Origin: a virus
DNA: 56,363 nt
Direction: 5' to 3' (one strand)
IMG/VR virus record: IMGVR_UViG_3300030329_004250
Coordinates: 1-56,363 of that record
In this document: positions 1 through 7,731 of the stretch, piece by piece
Layout: the number at the start of each line of letters is the position of its first letter
How positions within the stretch are numbered: position 1 is the stretch's first letter
Made by a program: the position numbers and the translations under genes
The notes under the pieces: model-generated
The model's input: the letters and a program-made list of their open reading frames with translations, nothing else
Databases searched by the model: none
What the model was told of the DNA's origin: nothing

Positions 1-531
1 CCTGCCAACAATCCGCCTATAGCTGGTCTTGGTGTTGAAGTTTTGAATTTCAGCGCACCTGTCAATAACCCACCCATCGGCGCCTTGGGTATCGAGATTA
101 TAGGCAATACCACCAGTAGTGGGGGCGGTGGAGGTCGTGGGTTAAGAAATCATGTCGTAATCGGCACAGAAAGCGGAACAGAAAGAACAGTTTCGGGGTC
201 TGCCCCTAATTATGTAGTTTCATATGAACCTACTGGTCCTCCGTCAAGTTTAATTATTGGAGACTATGTTTATGTAGAAAAAAGGACTGCGGGTGCTGGC
301 ACTGGCAGCACGGTGCTTTCTACATATGTTTATGTAATTACAGCGGTATCATATGCTGGCGACGAGGGGTCGTCTGATGATATTACAATGAAGTACCTCT
401 ACGATACAGCCGAAACTGGTGACGATTCACCACTTGATTTACCTTCTGGCGGGGGTACTTCAGGCGATCCAGAACAGGCACCACACAAATTTGTGAAAAT
501 TCTAGGACCGGCATTCTCGATGTTTATGTAA
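1..531 (+). CDS. C-terminal part of a repeat-containing structural protein (partial)
   Basis: The frame is open to the left edge, so only the C-terminal 176 residues are visible. The visible part starts with two copies of a 19-residue repeat (PANNPPI... then PVNNPPI..., each followed by a GLG/ALG-V/I-E-V/I stretch). A short poly-glycine linker and a beta-rich domain of short hydrophobic strands follow. The TTG at base 43 is an in-frame alternative codon, but the repeat continues upstream of it, so I do not take it as the start. Position before neck and tail genes suggests a virion protein, for example a decoration or fibre protein. No specific family was recognised. Confidence 0.6.
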   Translation, partial: PANNPPIAGLGVEVLNFSAPVNNPPIGALGIEIIGNTTSSGGGGGRGLRNHVVIGTESGTERTVSGSAPNYVVSYEPTGPPSSLIIGDYVYVEKRTAGAGTGSTVLSTYVYVITAVSYAGDEGSSDDITMKYLYDTAETGDDSPLDLPSGGGTSGDPEQAPHKFVKILGPAFSMFM

Positions 532-540
532 GGATGACAG

Positions 541-693
541 ATGGAAGATATATATGAGTGCCAATGTCCTCAAGCGGGATATTGTGAGTTTTTTAAGCAG
601 GAAATGACTTATGATCCACCAAACTGGCAGTGGTGTCAAGGGGCTAGTAAGTCTGAACGAGATAAATATAACAACTACAGAAAATTGGTGTAA
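541..693 (+). CDS. Small cysteine-motif protein (50 aa)
   Basis: A 50-residue frame starts at ATG 541 behind an AAGGAT ribosome-binding site and fills the gap between two larger genes. It begins MEDIYECQCPQAGYCEFF and has a second WCQGAS segment. The C-x-C-P-x-A-G-Y-C signature recurs at the N-terminus of the protein at 27634-28140, which argues that this short frame is real. The four cysteines could bind zinc. Function is unknown. It lies in the structural operon, so it may be a minor virion or assembly factor. Confidence 0.6.
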   Translation: MEDIYECQCPQAGYCEFFKQEMTYDPPNWQWCQGASKSERDKYNNYRKLV

Positions 694-729
694 ATACTAA
701 TGTAGACATACCTTTTAAAGGGTGAAGAT

Positions 730-1041
730 ATGGCGGCTAATGAAATACATTTAAACGATGTGGGAACACAGTTCAAGCTTACAATATCAGATGCTGGTAC
801 TGCGGTTGATGTGTCATCTGCCACAAAAACAATAAATTTTAGAAGACCTGACGGCACTTGTTACGCAAAAACCGCCACAAATTTTACTGATGGTACAGAC
901 GGTATAATATCATATATCACACAATCTGGTGATCTCGATACAACTGGCACATGGAAATTACAGGCTTTTGTGGACTTTGGGGCGACAGAATTTTATTCAG
1001 ATATCCACTCATTCCGAGTCCACAAGAATATATGCACTTAG
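730..1041 (+). CDS. BppU-like Ig-fold phage structural protein
   Basis: A 103-residue protein with a strong upstream site (AAGGGTGAAGAT then ATG). Its pattern LND-x-GT-x-F near the start, AVDVSSAT-x-x-I-x-F-RRPDG in the middle, then a DG-x-DG turn and GDLDTTGTW, is that of the N-terminal BppU-type beta-sandwich found in baseplate and neck proteins of many phages. It probably acts as a small adaptor or decoration module. The family call rests on recalled motif similarity. The exact place in the virion is inferred only from the neighbouring connector-like genes. Confidence 0.55.
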   Translation: MAANEIHLNDVGTQFKLTISDAGTAVDVSSATKTINFRRPDGTCYAKTATNFTDGTDGIISYITQSGDLDTTGTWKLQAFVDFGATEFYSDIHSFRVHKNICT

Positions 1042-1050
1042 GAGATAAGT

Positions 1051-1554
1051 ATGGCTTGGCAAGATCAAATGTCAACAATAGTAAGATATGTCGTAAATGA
1101 TGTCGATAACTCAAATTATACATTTTCTGACGAAAGGGTAGAAACATCTATTTTAGTAGCTGCTCAATTAGTCAGTAACGAAATAGACTTTGTACAAACA
1201 TACACAATTGATGTAGAGGGTGGTACAATATCACCTGATCCAACCGTTACTGCTACCAAAGATAATGATTTCACGAATATCATCTCTTTAAGAGCGGGAT
1301 GTATAATACTGGGTAGTGAGTTAAAAACTCAAGGATTAAGTGCTGTGCGTGTCAGTGACGGTCCTTCCAGTATTGATATGAGTCGCACAATGGACGGTAT
1401 CAAAATCCTGTACGATGACGTGTGCAGACGATACGAAGAGGCTAAATTACAATACAAAGCTGACGGTGTTGTTGGCGAAGCAATTCTTTCACCATATGCA
1501 CCTGGGGCGGATGTGGTAAACCGGACTTATGATCACAGAGGATATTACTTATGA
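1051..1554 (+). CDS. Head-tail adaptor-like structural protein
   Basis: A 167-residue protein starting 10 bases after the previous stop, with GGAGATAAGT before ATG. The N-terminal half (DQMSTIVRYVVNDVD...FSDERVETSILVAAQLV) looks helical and the C-terminal half has a second long helix rich in Arg and Glu. This is the sort of layout seen in gp6-type head-tail connectors and neck proteins. Its place upstream of tail completion and tube genes agrees with a neck role. No catalytic motif is present. The call is by position and general character, not by a diagnostic motif. Confidence 0.4.
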   Translation: MAWQDQMSTIVRYVVNDVDNSNYTFSDERVETSILVAAQLVSNEIDFVQTYTIDVEGGTISPDPTVTATKDNDFTNIISLRAGCIILGSELKTQGLSAVRVSDGPSSIDMSRTMDGIKILYDDVCRRYEEAKLQYKADGVVGEAILSPYAPGADVVNRTYDHRGYYL

Positions 1555-1826
1555 GTTTTAAGACACAGACTGAACTTATTGCAGCTTCAACTGGATTATT
1601 TTACGATAATACAGTTGGTGCTATTACACCATCTGGTTTTCGTCAGATGCATGAAAATATTGCGGATTCTATGGTGCCCTACGATACATCTGGGGTATTT
1701 CAAGTAAAAGCAATTCCAACTGGTAGTGTTCCAACACCAACTCCAACTGGAGCTATGGTGTTTAATAGTGCGGCACTATTTGTTTTTGATGGAACTAACT
1801 GGCAAACTTTTTCTGCTGATACATAA
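1551..1826 (+). CDS. Hypothetical virion-operon protein (91 aa)
   Basis: It overlaps the previous gene by four bases (ATGA), indicating translational coupling. The first 45 residues look helical. After a short threonine-proline linker (TPTPTG) comes AMVFNSAALFVFDGTNWQTF, a small beta motif common at the ends of phage fibre and structural proteins. I do not recognise a family with confidence. A minor structural or fibre-associated protein is likely. Confidence 0.45.
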   Translation: MSFKTQTELIAASTGLFYDNTVGAITPSGFRQMHENIADSMVPYDTSGVFQVKAIPTGSVPTPTPTGAMVFNSAALFVFDGTNWQTFSADT

Positions 1827-1837
1827 AGGGTAATAAA

Positions 1838-2044
1838 ATGGCTGACGTATTACAAAAAATAATAGAGGCTAGTGGGTATATTAATGGGGCGGCGATTGTT
1901 ACTGTCACACCATTACCAAATAGAGATAAAACCAGATTGCCACAAATTATTAATGATAATACTGGTATTGGTTCAATCAGTGGTGTTCTGGATACGAGAT
2001 TTGACGATCCTAGATATTACACAGGCGATAGCGGAGTTGGCTAA
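1838..2044 (+). CDS. Hypothetical small virion-operon protein (68 aa)
   Basis: A 68-residue frame with ATG 1838 preceded by AAAGGGTAATAAA. It ends in TAATG shared with the next gene, so it is embedded in the structural operon. The sequence has a short hydrophobic N-terminal half (INGAAIVTVTPL) and a polar C-terminus with no known motif. An overlapping frame at 1872-2066 is shorter in context and has no ribosome-binding site, so I prefer this one. Confidence 0.4.
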   Translation: MADVLQKIIEASGYINGAAIVTVTPLPNRDKTRLPQIINDNTGIGSISGVLDTRFDDPRYYTGDSGVG

Positions 2045-2523
2045 TGGCTATTACTATACCATCTGATGTATTTGCAAAATACAAAGAATTTGCTGATGGC
2101 ATGATATCAAATTTTGGTATCACCTGTCAGCTTATATACACTGAGAAAATCGAAGAAATCTCAGAAAGTGTACCTAGACCAAAACAACGACGTTCCCTAA
2201 ATGTTAGAGATAGGGGCGATTCTGCTGGATTTGCTAGAGGTACTAAAAAGTATAAGACGGTAGAAAATACTGAAGACATTACTCTACGAGTATATTGGAA
2301 TAGAAAAGAATGGATCAAAATTGGTGAAATGGAAGTTCCTGATGGTTCAATCCAAACCATTGGTTATTTATCAGATTTACCTAAACTCAATAAGGCTAAG
2401 ACTTTACTAGTAAATAAAGACGCTCAGGGTTATGAGGAATACCGTTTCGTAAAAGCTGCGGAGCCATTTCCTTATGGTTTAAAGCAGGATAGATATGTTG
2501 TCTGTTTCTGGAGTAGATCATAA
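2044..2523 (+). CDS. Head completion/neck-like protein
   Basis: A 159-residue protein coupled to both neighbours by TAATG overlaps. The N-terminal helix (VFAKYKEFADGMISNFG) precedes a run of short strands (CQLIYTEKIEE, ITLRVYWNRKEWIKIGEM), then a basic C-terminal part ending DRYVVCFWSRS. That mix of one helix and a small beta barrel resembles head-completion or stopper proteins. The position between adaptor-like and tail-completion-like genes fits. No diagnostic motif was found, so the function is inferred from gene order. Confidence 0.4.
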   Translation: MAITIPSDVFAKYKEFADGMISNFGITCQLIYTEKIEEISESVPRPKQRRSLNVRDRGDSAGFARGTKKYKTVENTEDITLRVYWNRKEWIKIGEMEVPDGSIQTIGYLSDLPKLNKAKTLLVNKDAQGYEEYRFVKAAEPFPYGLKQDRYVVCFWSRS

Positions 2524-3176
2524 TGGCAGGTACTAGGTTAAGATTAGTTACTACACCTTCGCAGTTCGCTGCTACGGTACAGTTTCTAGTCGCACCTAAA
2601 GCTGATAAGATTCTGACGAAAGCAAAGCCCGCCATACAAAATCGTATATCTAATCTATTAAGGACCGCTATAGAAGGCAGTCCAACTATTCAGTCCTTAA
2701 AAGGTGGTGAATTACAAGTAGATTTTGGACTTACTGACGGAGCAGCAGATGCTGCGACTAGAGATATTGTAAATGCTGTAGTATCTGCCGTAAATGTATT
2801 TTTCCAAAAATCCAGACAGGGAAAAACTTTAGGAAATTTAGTTATCCAAATTGACCCCGCGATAGTTTCAACAGCCGTACAAACTTCTACAACTAATGGT
2901 ATATATAATAGTAACGGCAATCAAATTACTTGGTTAGACTGGCTAATGAACAAAGGTACTCAAGTAGTTATTGAGGGGTTTGAGGTTGTTTCAACTGCTA
3001 ATTACGACGAGAGATCAAGAAGTGGCGGCGGATTTATGTTGCCCACTGGTGGTGTTTTCCGTGTTGCTCCAGAATTTGCTGGTACTGCTGGTGATAATTT
3101 CATCACTAGAGCTATTATAGCCAACGGACCAAACATTAGAAAAATCATACAAGAAGAATTTAAGAGGTTATTCTAA
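2523..3176 (+). CDS. Tail completion-like protein
   Basis: A 217-residue protein with TAATG overlaps on both sides. The N-terminal region has a long amphipathic helix (ADKILTKAKPAIQNRISNLLRTAI) followed by strands, then a glycine-rich loop (SRSGGGFMLPTGG) and a basic C-terminal helix (NIRKIIQEEFKRLF). Size, helix-plus-sheet pattern and position just before tail proteins resemble gp10-type neck or tail-terminator proteins. This is inference from context; no sequence family was established. Confidence 0.35.
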   Translation: MAGTRLRLVTTPSQFAATVQFLVAPKADKILTKAKPAIQNRISNLLRTAIEGSPTIQSLKGGELQVDFGLTDGAADAATRDIVNAVVSAVNVFFQKSRQGKTLGNLVIQIDPAIVSTAVQTSTTNGIYNSNGNQITWLDWLMNKGTQVVIEGFEVVSTANYDERSRSGGGFMLPTGGVFRVAPEFAGTAGDNFITRAIIANGPNIRKIIQEEFKRLF

Positions 3177-4150
3177 TGCCGGATATAGATCTTAAAGGTT
3201 TTACAAAACTTGGTGATTCTACACTAGTAAACGACATCAAAGAAAATGTTATTTCTTTTTTTGATTGGGGTCTTCTAAAGAAGGACAACTATATCAATGT
3301 CAGTATCCCCTCTAGTGGTATTTACGGCGGGAACGAGCACCAATTACGCTTAGTAGACGACCCAAGATATACCGCAGGTCAAGTCTGGGAAGGCTTTAGA
3401 TCAAACTGGGTTTGGGAAAGTGGAATAACCGGCACTGATGGTGCGCCTCTCGTTGGTTCATCTGATGCAAACCCAGGTGTGTCAGGGGTTTACGTCGATA
3501 GCACTTTCTATCCGGTTACTACTACCGGTACTTACGCTCACCATGTGAACCACCCACAAGGTCGAGTTGTATTCGACACCGCAATTCCCACAACAAGCAC
3601 TGTAACTTGTGAGTATAGCTACAAATACGTCAATGTAACAGAATCAAATGGTTTACCGTGGTTTAAAGAATTACACAAAAGATCAGAGAGAGTGGATAAT
3701 TCCCAATTTACCACCACATCTGGTGACTGGTCGCAGCTTTCACAGAATAGATACCAATTACCTGCGATTGGGATAGAAGTCGCAAATACAAGGTCTGTAA
3801 GGGGTTATCAACTTGGCGGCGGTTCATCCTATGTTTACACGGATGTCCTATTCCACTGTGTAAGTGAAGACTCTTATATGCGTGATAGTTTGATGGATGC
3901 GGTCAGTTTACAAAACGATAAAGTGTTTACTATGTTTGATTTAAACGCAATTGCGGATGCAGATGCCTTCCCCCTTGACCATAGGGGTGTGCCAGCGTCA
4001 GGGGCGTTGCGTTTTCCAGATCTCACAACTGATTACAAATTTAAGGCTTTACGATTTTTAGACATGAAATTTGATTCGATCTACACCCTCAATCCTAATT
4101 TATTCGTTGGCACAGTAAAATGCACCACAGAATTAATTTTTGGTGTATAA
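3176..4150 (+). CDS. Tail structural protein upstream of tube gene (324 aa)
   Basis: It starts in a TAATG overlap. The protein is beta-rich, with many aromatic residues and turns such as YGGNEHQLRLVDDPRYTAGQVWEGFRS written across about residues 50-75, and a C-terminal TVKCTTELIFGV strand. Neighbours are a tail-completion-like gene and the tube gene, so a neck or tail-terminator role is plausible. It is too short for, and does not resemble, a contractile sheath. No known family recognised. Confidence 0.4.
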   Translation: MPDIDLKGFTKLGDSTLVNDIKENVISFFDWGLLKKDNYINVSIPSSGIYGGNEHQLRLVDDPRYTAGQVWEGFRSNWVWESGITGTDGAPLVGSSDANPGVSGVYVDSTFYPVTTTGTYAHHVNHPQGRVVFDTAIPTTSTVTCEYSYKYVNVTESNGLPWFKELHKRSERVDNSQFTTTSGDWSQLSQNRYQLPAIGIEVANTRSVRGYQLGGGSSYVYTDVLFHCVSEDSYMRDSLMDAVSLQNDKVFTMFDLNAIADADAFPLDHRGVPASGALRFPDLTTDYKFKALRFLDMKFDSIYTLNPNLFVGTVKCTTELIFGV

Positions 4151-4168
4151 TACAATAGAACATGTTCT
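4146..4168 (+). promoter_or_regulatory. TATAAT box plus 12-bp palindrome before the tube gene
   Basis: TATAAT lies at 4146-4151, overlapping the stop codon of the upstream gene, and a perfect 12-base palindrome AGAACATGTTCT lies at 4157-4168, followed by TTCTTTT. This is the only non-coding gap of note before the abundantly needed tail tube protein. A late promoter with an operator-like palindrome is one reading and a weak hairpin terminator another. No convincing -35 box is visible at the usual spacing. Confidence 0.3.
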
Positions 4169-4189
4169 TCTTTTAGCTGGAGATAAAAA

Positions 4190-5437
4190 ATGGCGGTAGT
4201 ACCAAATAGTAACACAAGAGTCTTTTATGCGACTCAAGCTGTAACGATTGGTGGTAGAGGCAACGTAGCCTCTCCACAAGATTCGTGGATCAGTGGCAAC
4301 TGTGATCAGACAGGTGCTGCTACAATTGTTCATGGTCTACAAAGTGTTGGTGTAGATACCAACTTTAACCTTGAACAGGCTTTCGAGCTTGGTCAGTTGT
4401 CACTCTATGAAAACATTGAAGATATTCCAGATATTTCTGTTAGTATGCAGAAATTTCTTGATGGGTATTCTTTACTTTACCATCTAGGTGCCAGTTTCAC
4501 TGAAGATGTTCATGCTTCAGACAATACTCAACTAGGAGTAACAAAAACAACACTTTCTGGTCGTGCCGATACTCGTGCAGATGTCCGCATGCTTGTAAAC
4601 GCCACAACAGAGGATGCTGTTACAAGTGGTGATTCTGGCGTTTCTGAACTTTATTGTTCTGGTATGTATCTGTCTTCTATATCATACACAATTCCAACTG
4701 ATGGCACCTGTACTGAAGATGTAACATTTGTTGGCAATAACAAAAAATGGATTGTTGATCCTGTGCTTGGTAGTGACAATGTGCTACTAGCTAATAATTC
4801 TGGTGTTGCTAGTGGTTTTGCTGCCATCTTTGGTAGTGACGAACCAAATGCACCTGGCAATCACGTTCTTCGTCGTGAAGATGTTGTAACCACAGCCAGT
4901 GGCGTTAAAGGTGGTGCTGGAATATATAGCACGGTTGTTCCAAGTATTATTGCTGGTGTTAGCGAAGGAGCTACAATTGGTACTAGAGAGACAGCAATGG
5001 CTGGTTTAGTTGATACTGATAATGTTCACCTTAACTCCTTTACTTGTTCAACAGATTTAGGTCGTGAACAGATTAACCAGTTGGGTACACGTACACCTTA
5101 CAACCGATATGTCACATTCCCAACTGAAGTTACATCAACAATTGAAGTTACAGCAACTGCTGGTGACAATGTTGATGCCGTCGAAACCGCTAGAACAAAT
5201 CTTAGTAATCACGAGATTTGTATGGTATTAAAAGATTCAACGATCCTTCACTTAGGTAAGAAGAACAAACTTGCTTCTATTACTTATGGTGGAGGTGACG
5301 CTGGTGGAGGAAATGCCACAATTACTTATAACTTCTCAAACTTTAATGATTTGGTTGTTCTACATAGTGGCGACCCAATCCGTGGAAGCAACACAGGAAC
5401 CACTGCGAGTGACTATTGGGGCGATAGATTCGTTTAA
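4190..5437 (+). CDS. Major tail tube protein
   Basis: A 415-residue protein with an AGCTGGAGATAAAAA leader. The N-terminal region carries VHGLQSVGVDTNFNLEQAF, then GQLSLYENIEDIPDISVSM and DGYSLLYHLGA, the kind of strand-helix order seen in phage tube proteins where an early loop and helix stack between hexamer rings. The C-terminal half carries another beta domain with ITYGGGDAGGGNATITYNFSN. It sits directly upstream of the chaperone-like genes and the tape measure gene, the conserved place of the major tail protein. It would form the hexameric tube. Confidence 0.65.
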   Translation: MAVVPNSNTRVFYATQAVTIGGRGNVASPQDSWISGNCDQTGAATIVHGLQSVGVDTNFNLEQAFELGQLSLYENIEDIPDISVSMQKFLDGYSLLYHLGASFTEDVHASDNTQLGVTKTTLSGRADTRADVRMLVNATTEDAVTSGDSGVSELYCSGMYLSSISYTIPTDGTCTEDVTFVGNNKKWIVDPVLGSDNVLLANNSGVASGFAAIFGSDEPNAPGNHVLRREDVVTTASGVKGGAGIYSTVVPSIIAGVSEGATIGTRETAMAGLVDTDNVHLNSFTCSTDLGREQINQLGTRTPYNRYVTFPTEVTSTIEVTATAGDNVDAVETARTNLSNHEICMVLKDSTILHLGKKNKLASITYGGGDAGGGNATITYNFSNFNDLVVLHSGDPIRGSNTGTTASDYWGDRFV

Positions 5438-5454
5438 TGAGTAGTTAGGATCTT

Positions 5455-6459
5455 ATGAAGGACTTAAATAAGATTTTATCCGGAAATATTCTCATTCAGA
5501 TGAGAGATAACTTACTTATTGTACGTCAGCCAAGTACCGAAGTCCGGTACTTGGCTGATTTTTTTAGTGAACAGGTTTATGAAGATGCGTTTAAGACTAA
5601 TATATACTTGCAGGAAGAACTAGAGGAATTAATAATTGAGAATGGTTGGTGGACTCAAGACGAAGAGGATGAACTAAAACAAATACCAAAAGATATTGAA
5701 CAAATGAAAGTAGATTATTTTAATAGTTTTTTGCGGGATAATGTCAAAGATCTAATAAAGAAAGGAATTAGGAAGAAGGAAGACGAGTTTGAAGATCTCA
5801 CAAAAGAAAAATACCGGTTCTTTAATTACACCTGTGAAAGCCTGAAAAGTCAGGCGTACACAATGTATATATTGGAACACTGCACTTTTTATGAAAACGG
5901 GGATAAAATATCTCTAGAGGATATTAGTATTCACGCACTTTATGGAAAATATAATGCGGAAATACTGGATGATAAAGATATACGGGAAGTTAGCAAAAGT
6001 CCAAACTGGCGGATGATATGGAATGCGGGCAAAGATTCGCGGGAAATATTTCCTTTACCCGCTTGTGACTTAACTGATATGCAAAAGAGTCTAGTCAGTT
6101 GGACACGTATGTATGATAGTGTTTACGAATCAATGGAAACACCATCCGATGGTATCATAGAAGATGATTACGCTATTGATGGATGGTTTACAGTACAAAG
6201 GAGGAAAAGAGATGATGACAGAAAAGAATCTCAAGGTGATAAGCTACCGGACTCTGCGGAAGTTTTTGTCCCAGTGTCAAACCAAAAAGAAGCACAGCGT
6301 GTGCATGATATGAATACACAACAAGGAAAACAAGTTATTAAATCCCGCATGAAGGATTTAGAAGAACAAGGTTCCTTGGAAGAAGGACAATTTAGTCATG
6401 TAAAACAGGATCTAGCCATGAAGGCGAACAAGCAAATGTTCGATAGGTACAAAAAATGA
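5455..6459 (+). CDS. Tail assembly chaperone-position protein A
   Basis: A 334-residue, highly charged protein between the tube and tape measure genes, the slot of tail assembly chaperones. The N-terminal part (about residues 15-100) contains RYLADFFSEQVYEDAF and a helical ENGWWTQDEEDELKQ stretch. A similar W-T-acidic helix recurs in the protein at 6779-7657. The first 40 codons include a perfect intrinsic terminator (5526-5565). The stop is part of AAAAAATGA, with the next gene starting in the -1 frame at ATG 6456. The start is ATG 5455 after TTAGGATCTT. The chaperone role is inferred from position and from the frame arrangement. Confidence 0.5.
   Translation: MKDLNKILSGNILIQMRDNLLIVRQPSTEVRYLADFFSEQVYEDAFKTNIYLQEELEELIIENGWWTQDEEDELKQIPKDIEQMKVDYFNSFLRDNVKDLIKKGIRKKEDEFEDLTKEKYRFFNYTCESLKSQAYTMYILEHCTFYENGDKISLEDISIHALYGKYNAEILDDKDIREVSKSPNWRMIWNAGKDSREIFPLPACDLTDMQKSLVSWTRMYDSVYESMETPSDGIIEDDYAIDGWFTVQRRKRDDDRKESQGDKLPDSAEVFVPVSNQKEAQRVHDMNTQQGKQVIKSRMKDLEEQGSLEEGQFSHVKQDLAMKANKQMFDRYKK
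5526..5565 (+). terminator. Intrinsic terminator inside the coding sequence
   Basis: A perfect 14-bp stem, TCAGCCAAGTACCG (5526-5539) and CGGTACTTGGCTGA (5545-5558), encloses a five-base loop and is followed by seven T (5559-5565). It lies about 90 bases downstream of the tube gene stop but within codons 25-37 of the following gene, encoding part of RQPSTEVRYLADFF. It would end most tube transcripts and let a fraction continue into the chaperone and tape measure genes. Confidence 0.8.
6451..6459 (+). other. Candidate -1 frameshift site / ATGA coupling
   Basis: The upstream gene ends TAC-AAA-AAA-TGA, and the downstream gene starts at ATG 6456 in the -1 frame. Two tandem Lys codons on six A residues are a classic slippery sequence, and the genes sit where lambda-type chaperones use -1 frameshifting. 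The same bases are also an ordinary ATGA stop-start overlap. No clear downstream stimulatory hairpin is visible. Confidence 0.35.
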
Positions 6460-6767
6460 ATTCAAAGGACGATCTTTATAAGGAAAAATCTAAGGACAGA
6501 TTGGCTAAAAATTGTAAGAAAAAAGTACAGACCACCATGATTGGCGCACTAAGTAGTATCGAAGATCACTTAGGTTTTTTATGGGGTCACAAATCTGATG
6601 AGGCACTCTCAGAAGAACAAGAGAAGATGAGGCAGCTTTATGAGGAATTAAGATCGGAGATACTGGACAAAGGTAATACGCAAATGCGTAATATAGACGC
6701 TGAACTTACTCAATACGATATTAACTGGAATCGCTATCAGTACCAGATTCCAATTAAACCCCTCTGA
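6456..6767 (+). CDS. Tail assembly chaperone-position protein B
   Basis: A 103-residue protein overlapping the previous gene by ATGA in the -1 frame. It is helical, with a lysine-rich N-terminus, a central MIGALSSIEDHLGFLWG segment, then SEEQEKMRQLYEELRSEIL and a C-terminal NWNRYQYQIP. No enzyme motif is present. Its place between tube and tape measure genes, and the slippery A-run at its start, suggest it is expressed either by reinitiation or as a C-terminal extension of protein A. It could be the second component of a tail assembly chaperone pair. Confidence 0.5.
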   Translation: MNSKDDLYKEKSKDRLAKNCKKKVQTTMIGALSSIEDHLGFLWGHKSDEALSEEQEKMRQLYEELRSEILDKGNTQMRNIDAELTQYDINWNRYQYQIPIKPL

Positions 6768-6778
6768 GGAGAATTACG

Positions 6779-7657
6779 ATGGAAGAAAAAAGAATCACTG
6801 TAAAAAAAGAAACCGGCGAAGGTAAAGACAAAGTTGTAACAGAAACTGATTTGATTATTACTAAGCCCACCAACAAGCAAATGCTGGAAGCTGAACGTGT
6901 CTATAAAGGCGCATTCAGAAAAGCCCTTGAACAAGGTGCAATGCTTCGCAAAAAACTTGGTAATTATATGACGGATCAGGGCATTTGGACTGATAAGCAG
7001 GAAGAAGAATATAACAAAGTTGTCAAAGAGATCAACCTACTAGACTACCAGCTAAACAAAGGTAGGGACGTAGATGGCAACAAGCTCAAGCTAAGTCAAG
7101 CCAAGGAAATGGCCTTTGAGTTGCAAGATAAAAGAATTGAATTCCGGGATTTGATTGCTGAAAGACAGGAGCTTGACCACATGACCGCAGAAGGTCAGGC
7201 AGATACTGAAAGATTCAGTTATCTCGTCTATCTTTGCACAAAAGATTTCCTGACGCAAAAACCTTATTACTCTTCTTATGAGGACTACCAAAATAGGGGC
7301 AATGAGCAGGAAGCTGTAGAAGCCGCCAAGACTGTAGGTGAAATTGTTTACGAAATAGATGAGGATTATGAAGGAACTTTGACGGAAAACAAGTTCCTCA
7401 AACGATTTAAGTTTGCTAATGACAAAAATCAATTAATTGATAAAGATGGAAACCGTATCGATAGAGAGGGTAATAAAGTTGATGAAGAAGGTTATATTCT
7501 AAACAAAGACGGTAAACGTGTTAATGTTAATGACCTTCCTGCTTTAGAAGATGATGAAAAAGTTGACAATGCTGACTTTGAGGACGATTTAGGTGTAGTA
7601 ATAACTGAGGAGAAAAAAGCGACTACCCGGAAGCGGACAGTTAAAAAGAAAGAGTGA
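6779..7657 (+). CDS. Charged helical protein before the tape measure gene
   Basis: A 292-residue protein starting behind TGAGGAGAATTACG. The centre carries YMTDQGIWTDKQEEEYNKV, resembling ENGWWTQDEEDELKQ in the protein at 5455-6459, and both continue with a long coil and then an aromatic and cysteine-containing helix, so the two may be paralogues. Residues about 220-250 hold a short imperfect repeat of the form D-K/R-D/E-G-N/Y (DKDGNRIDREGNKVDEEG). The tail is very acidic and then basic (TTRKRTVKKKE). A scaffold or chaperone for tape measure packing is likely. The gene is closed by a strong terminator. Confidence 0.45.
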   Translation: MEEKRITVKKETGEGKDKVVTETDLIITKPTNKQMLEAERVYKGAFRKALEQGAMLRKKLGNYMTDQGIWTDKQEEEYNKVVKEINLLDYQLNKGRDVDGNKLKLSQAKEMAFELQDKRIEFRDLIAERQELDHMTAEGQADTERFSYLVYLCTKDFLTQKPYYSSYEDYQNRGNEQEAVEAAKTVGEIVYEIDEDYEGTLTENKFLKRFKFANDKNQLIDKDGNRIDREGNKVDEEGYILNKDGKRVNVNDLPALEDDEKVDNADFEDDLGVVITEEKKATTRKRTVKKKE

Positions 7658-7663
7658 AACGGT

Positions 7664-7717
7664 GGGCGTGAATTCTTATGATGTTTTAACATCGTGGGTT
7701 TTCCACGCCCTTTTTTT
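7664..7717 (+). terminator. Intrinsic terminator upstream of the tape measure gene
   Basis: GGGCGTG (7664-7670) pairs with CACGCCC (7704-7710), followed by seven T (7711-7717). The intervening bases contain a second nested palindrome around GATGTTTTAACATC. It lies between the stop of the preceding gene and the tape measure start, and would lower transcription into the long downstream genes unless antitermination or a local promoter acts. Confidence 0.75.
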
Positions 7718-7731
7718 ATTGGGAGTGAGAT

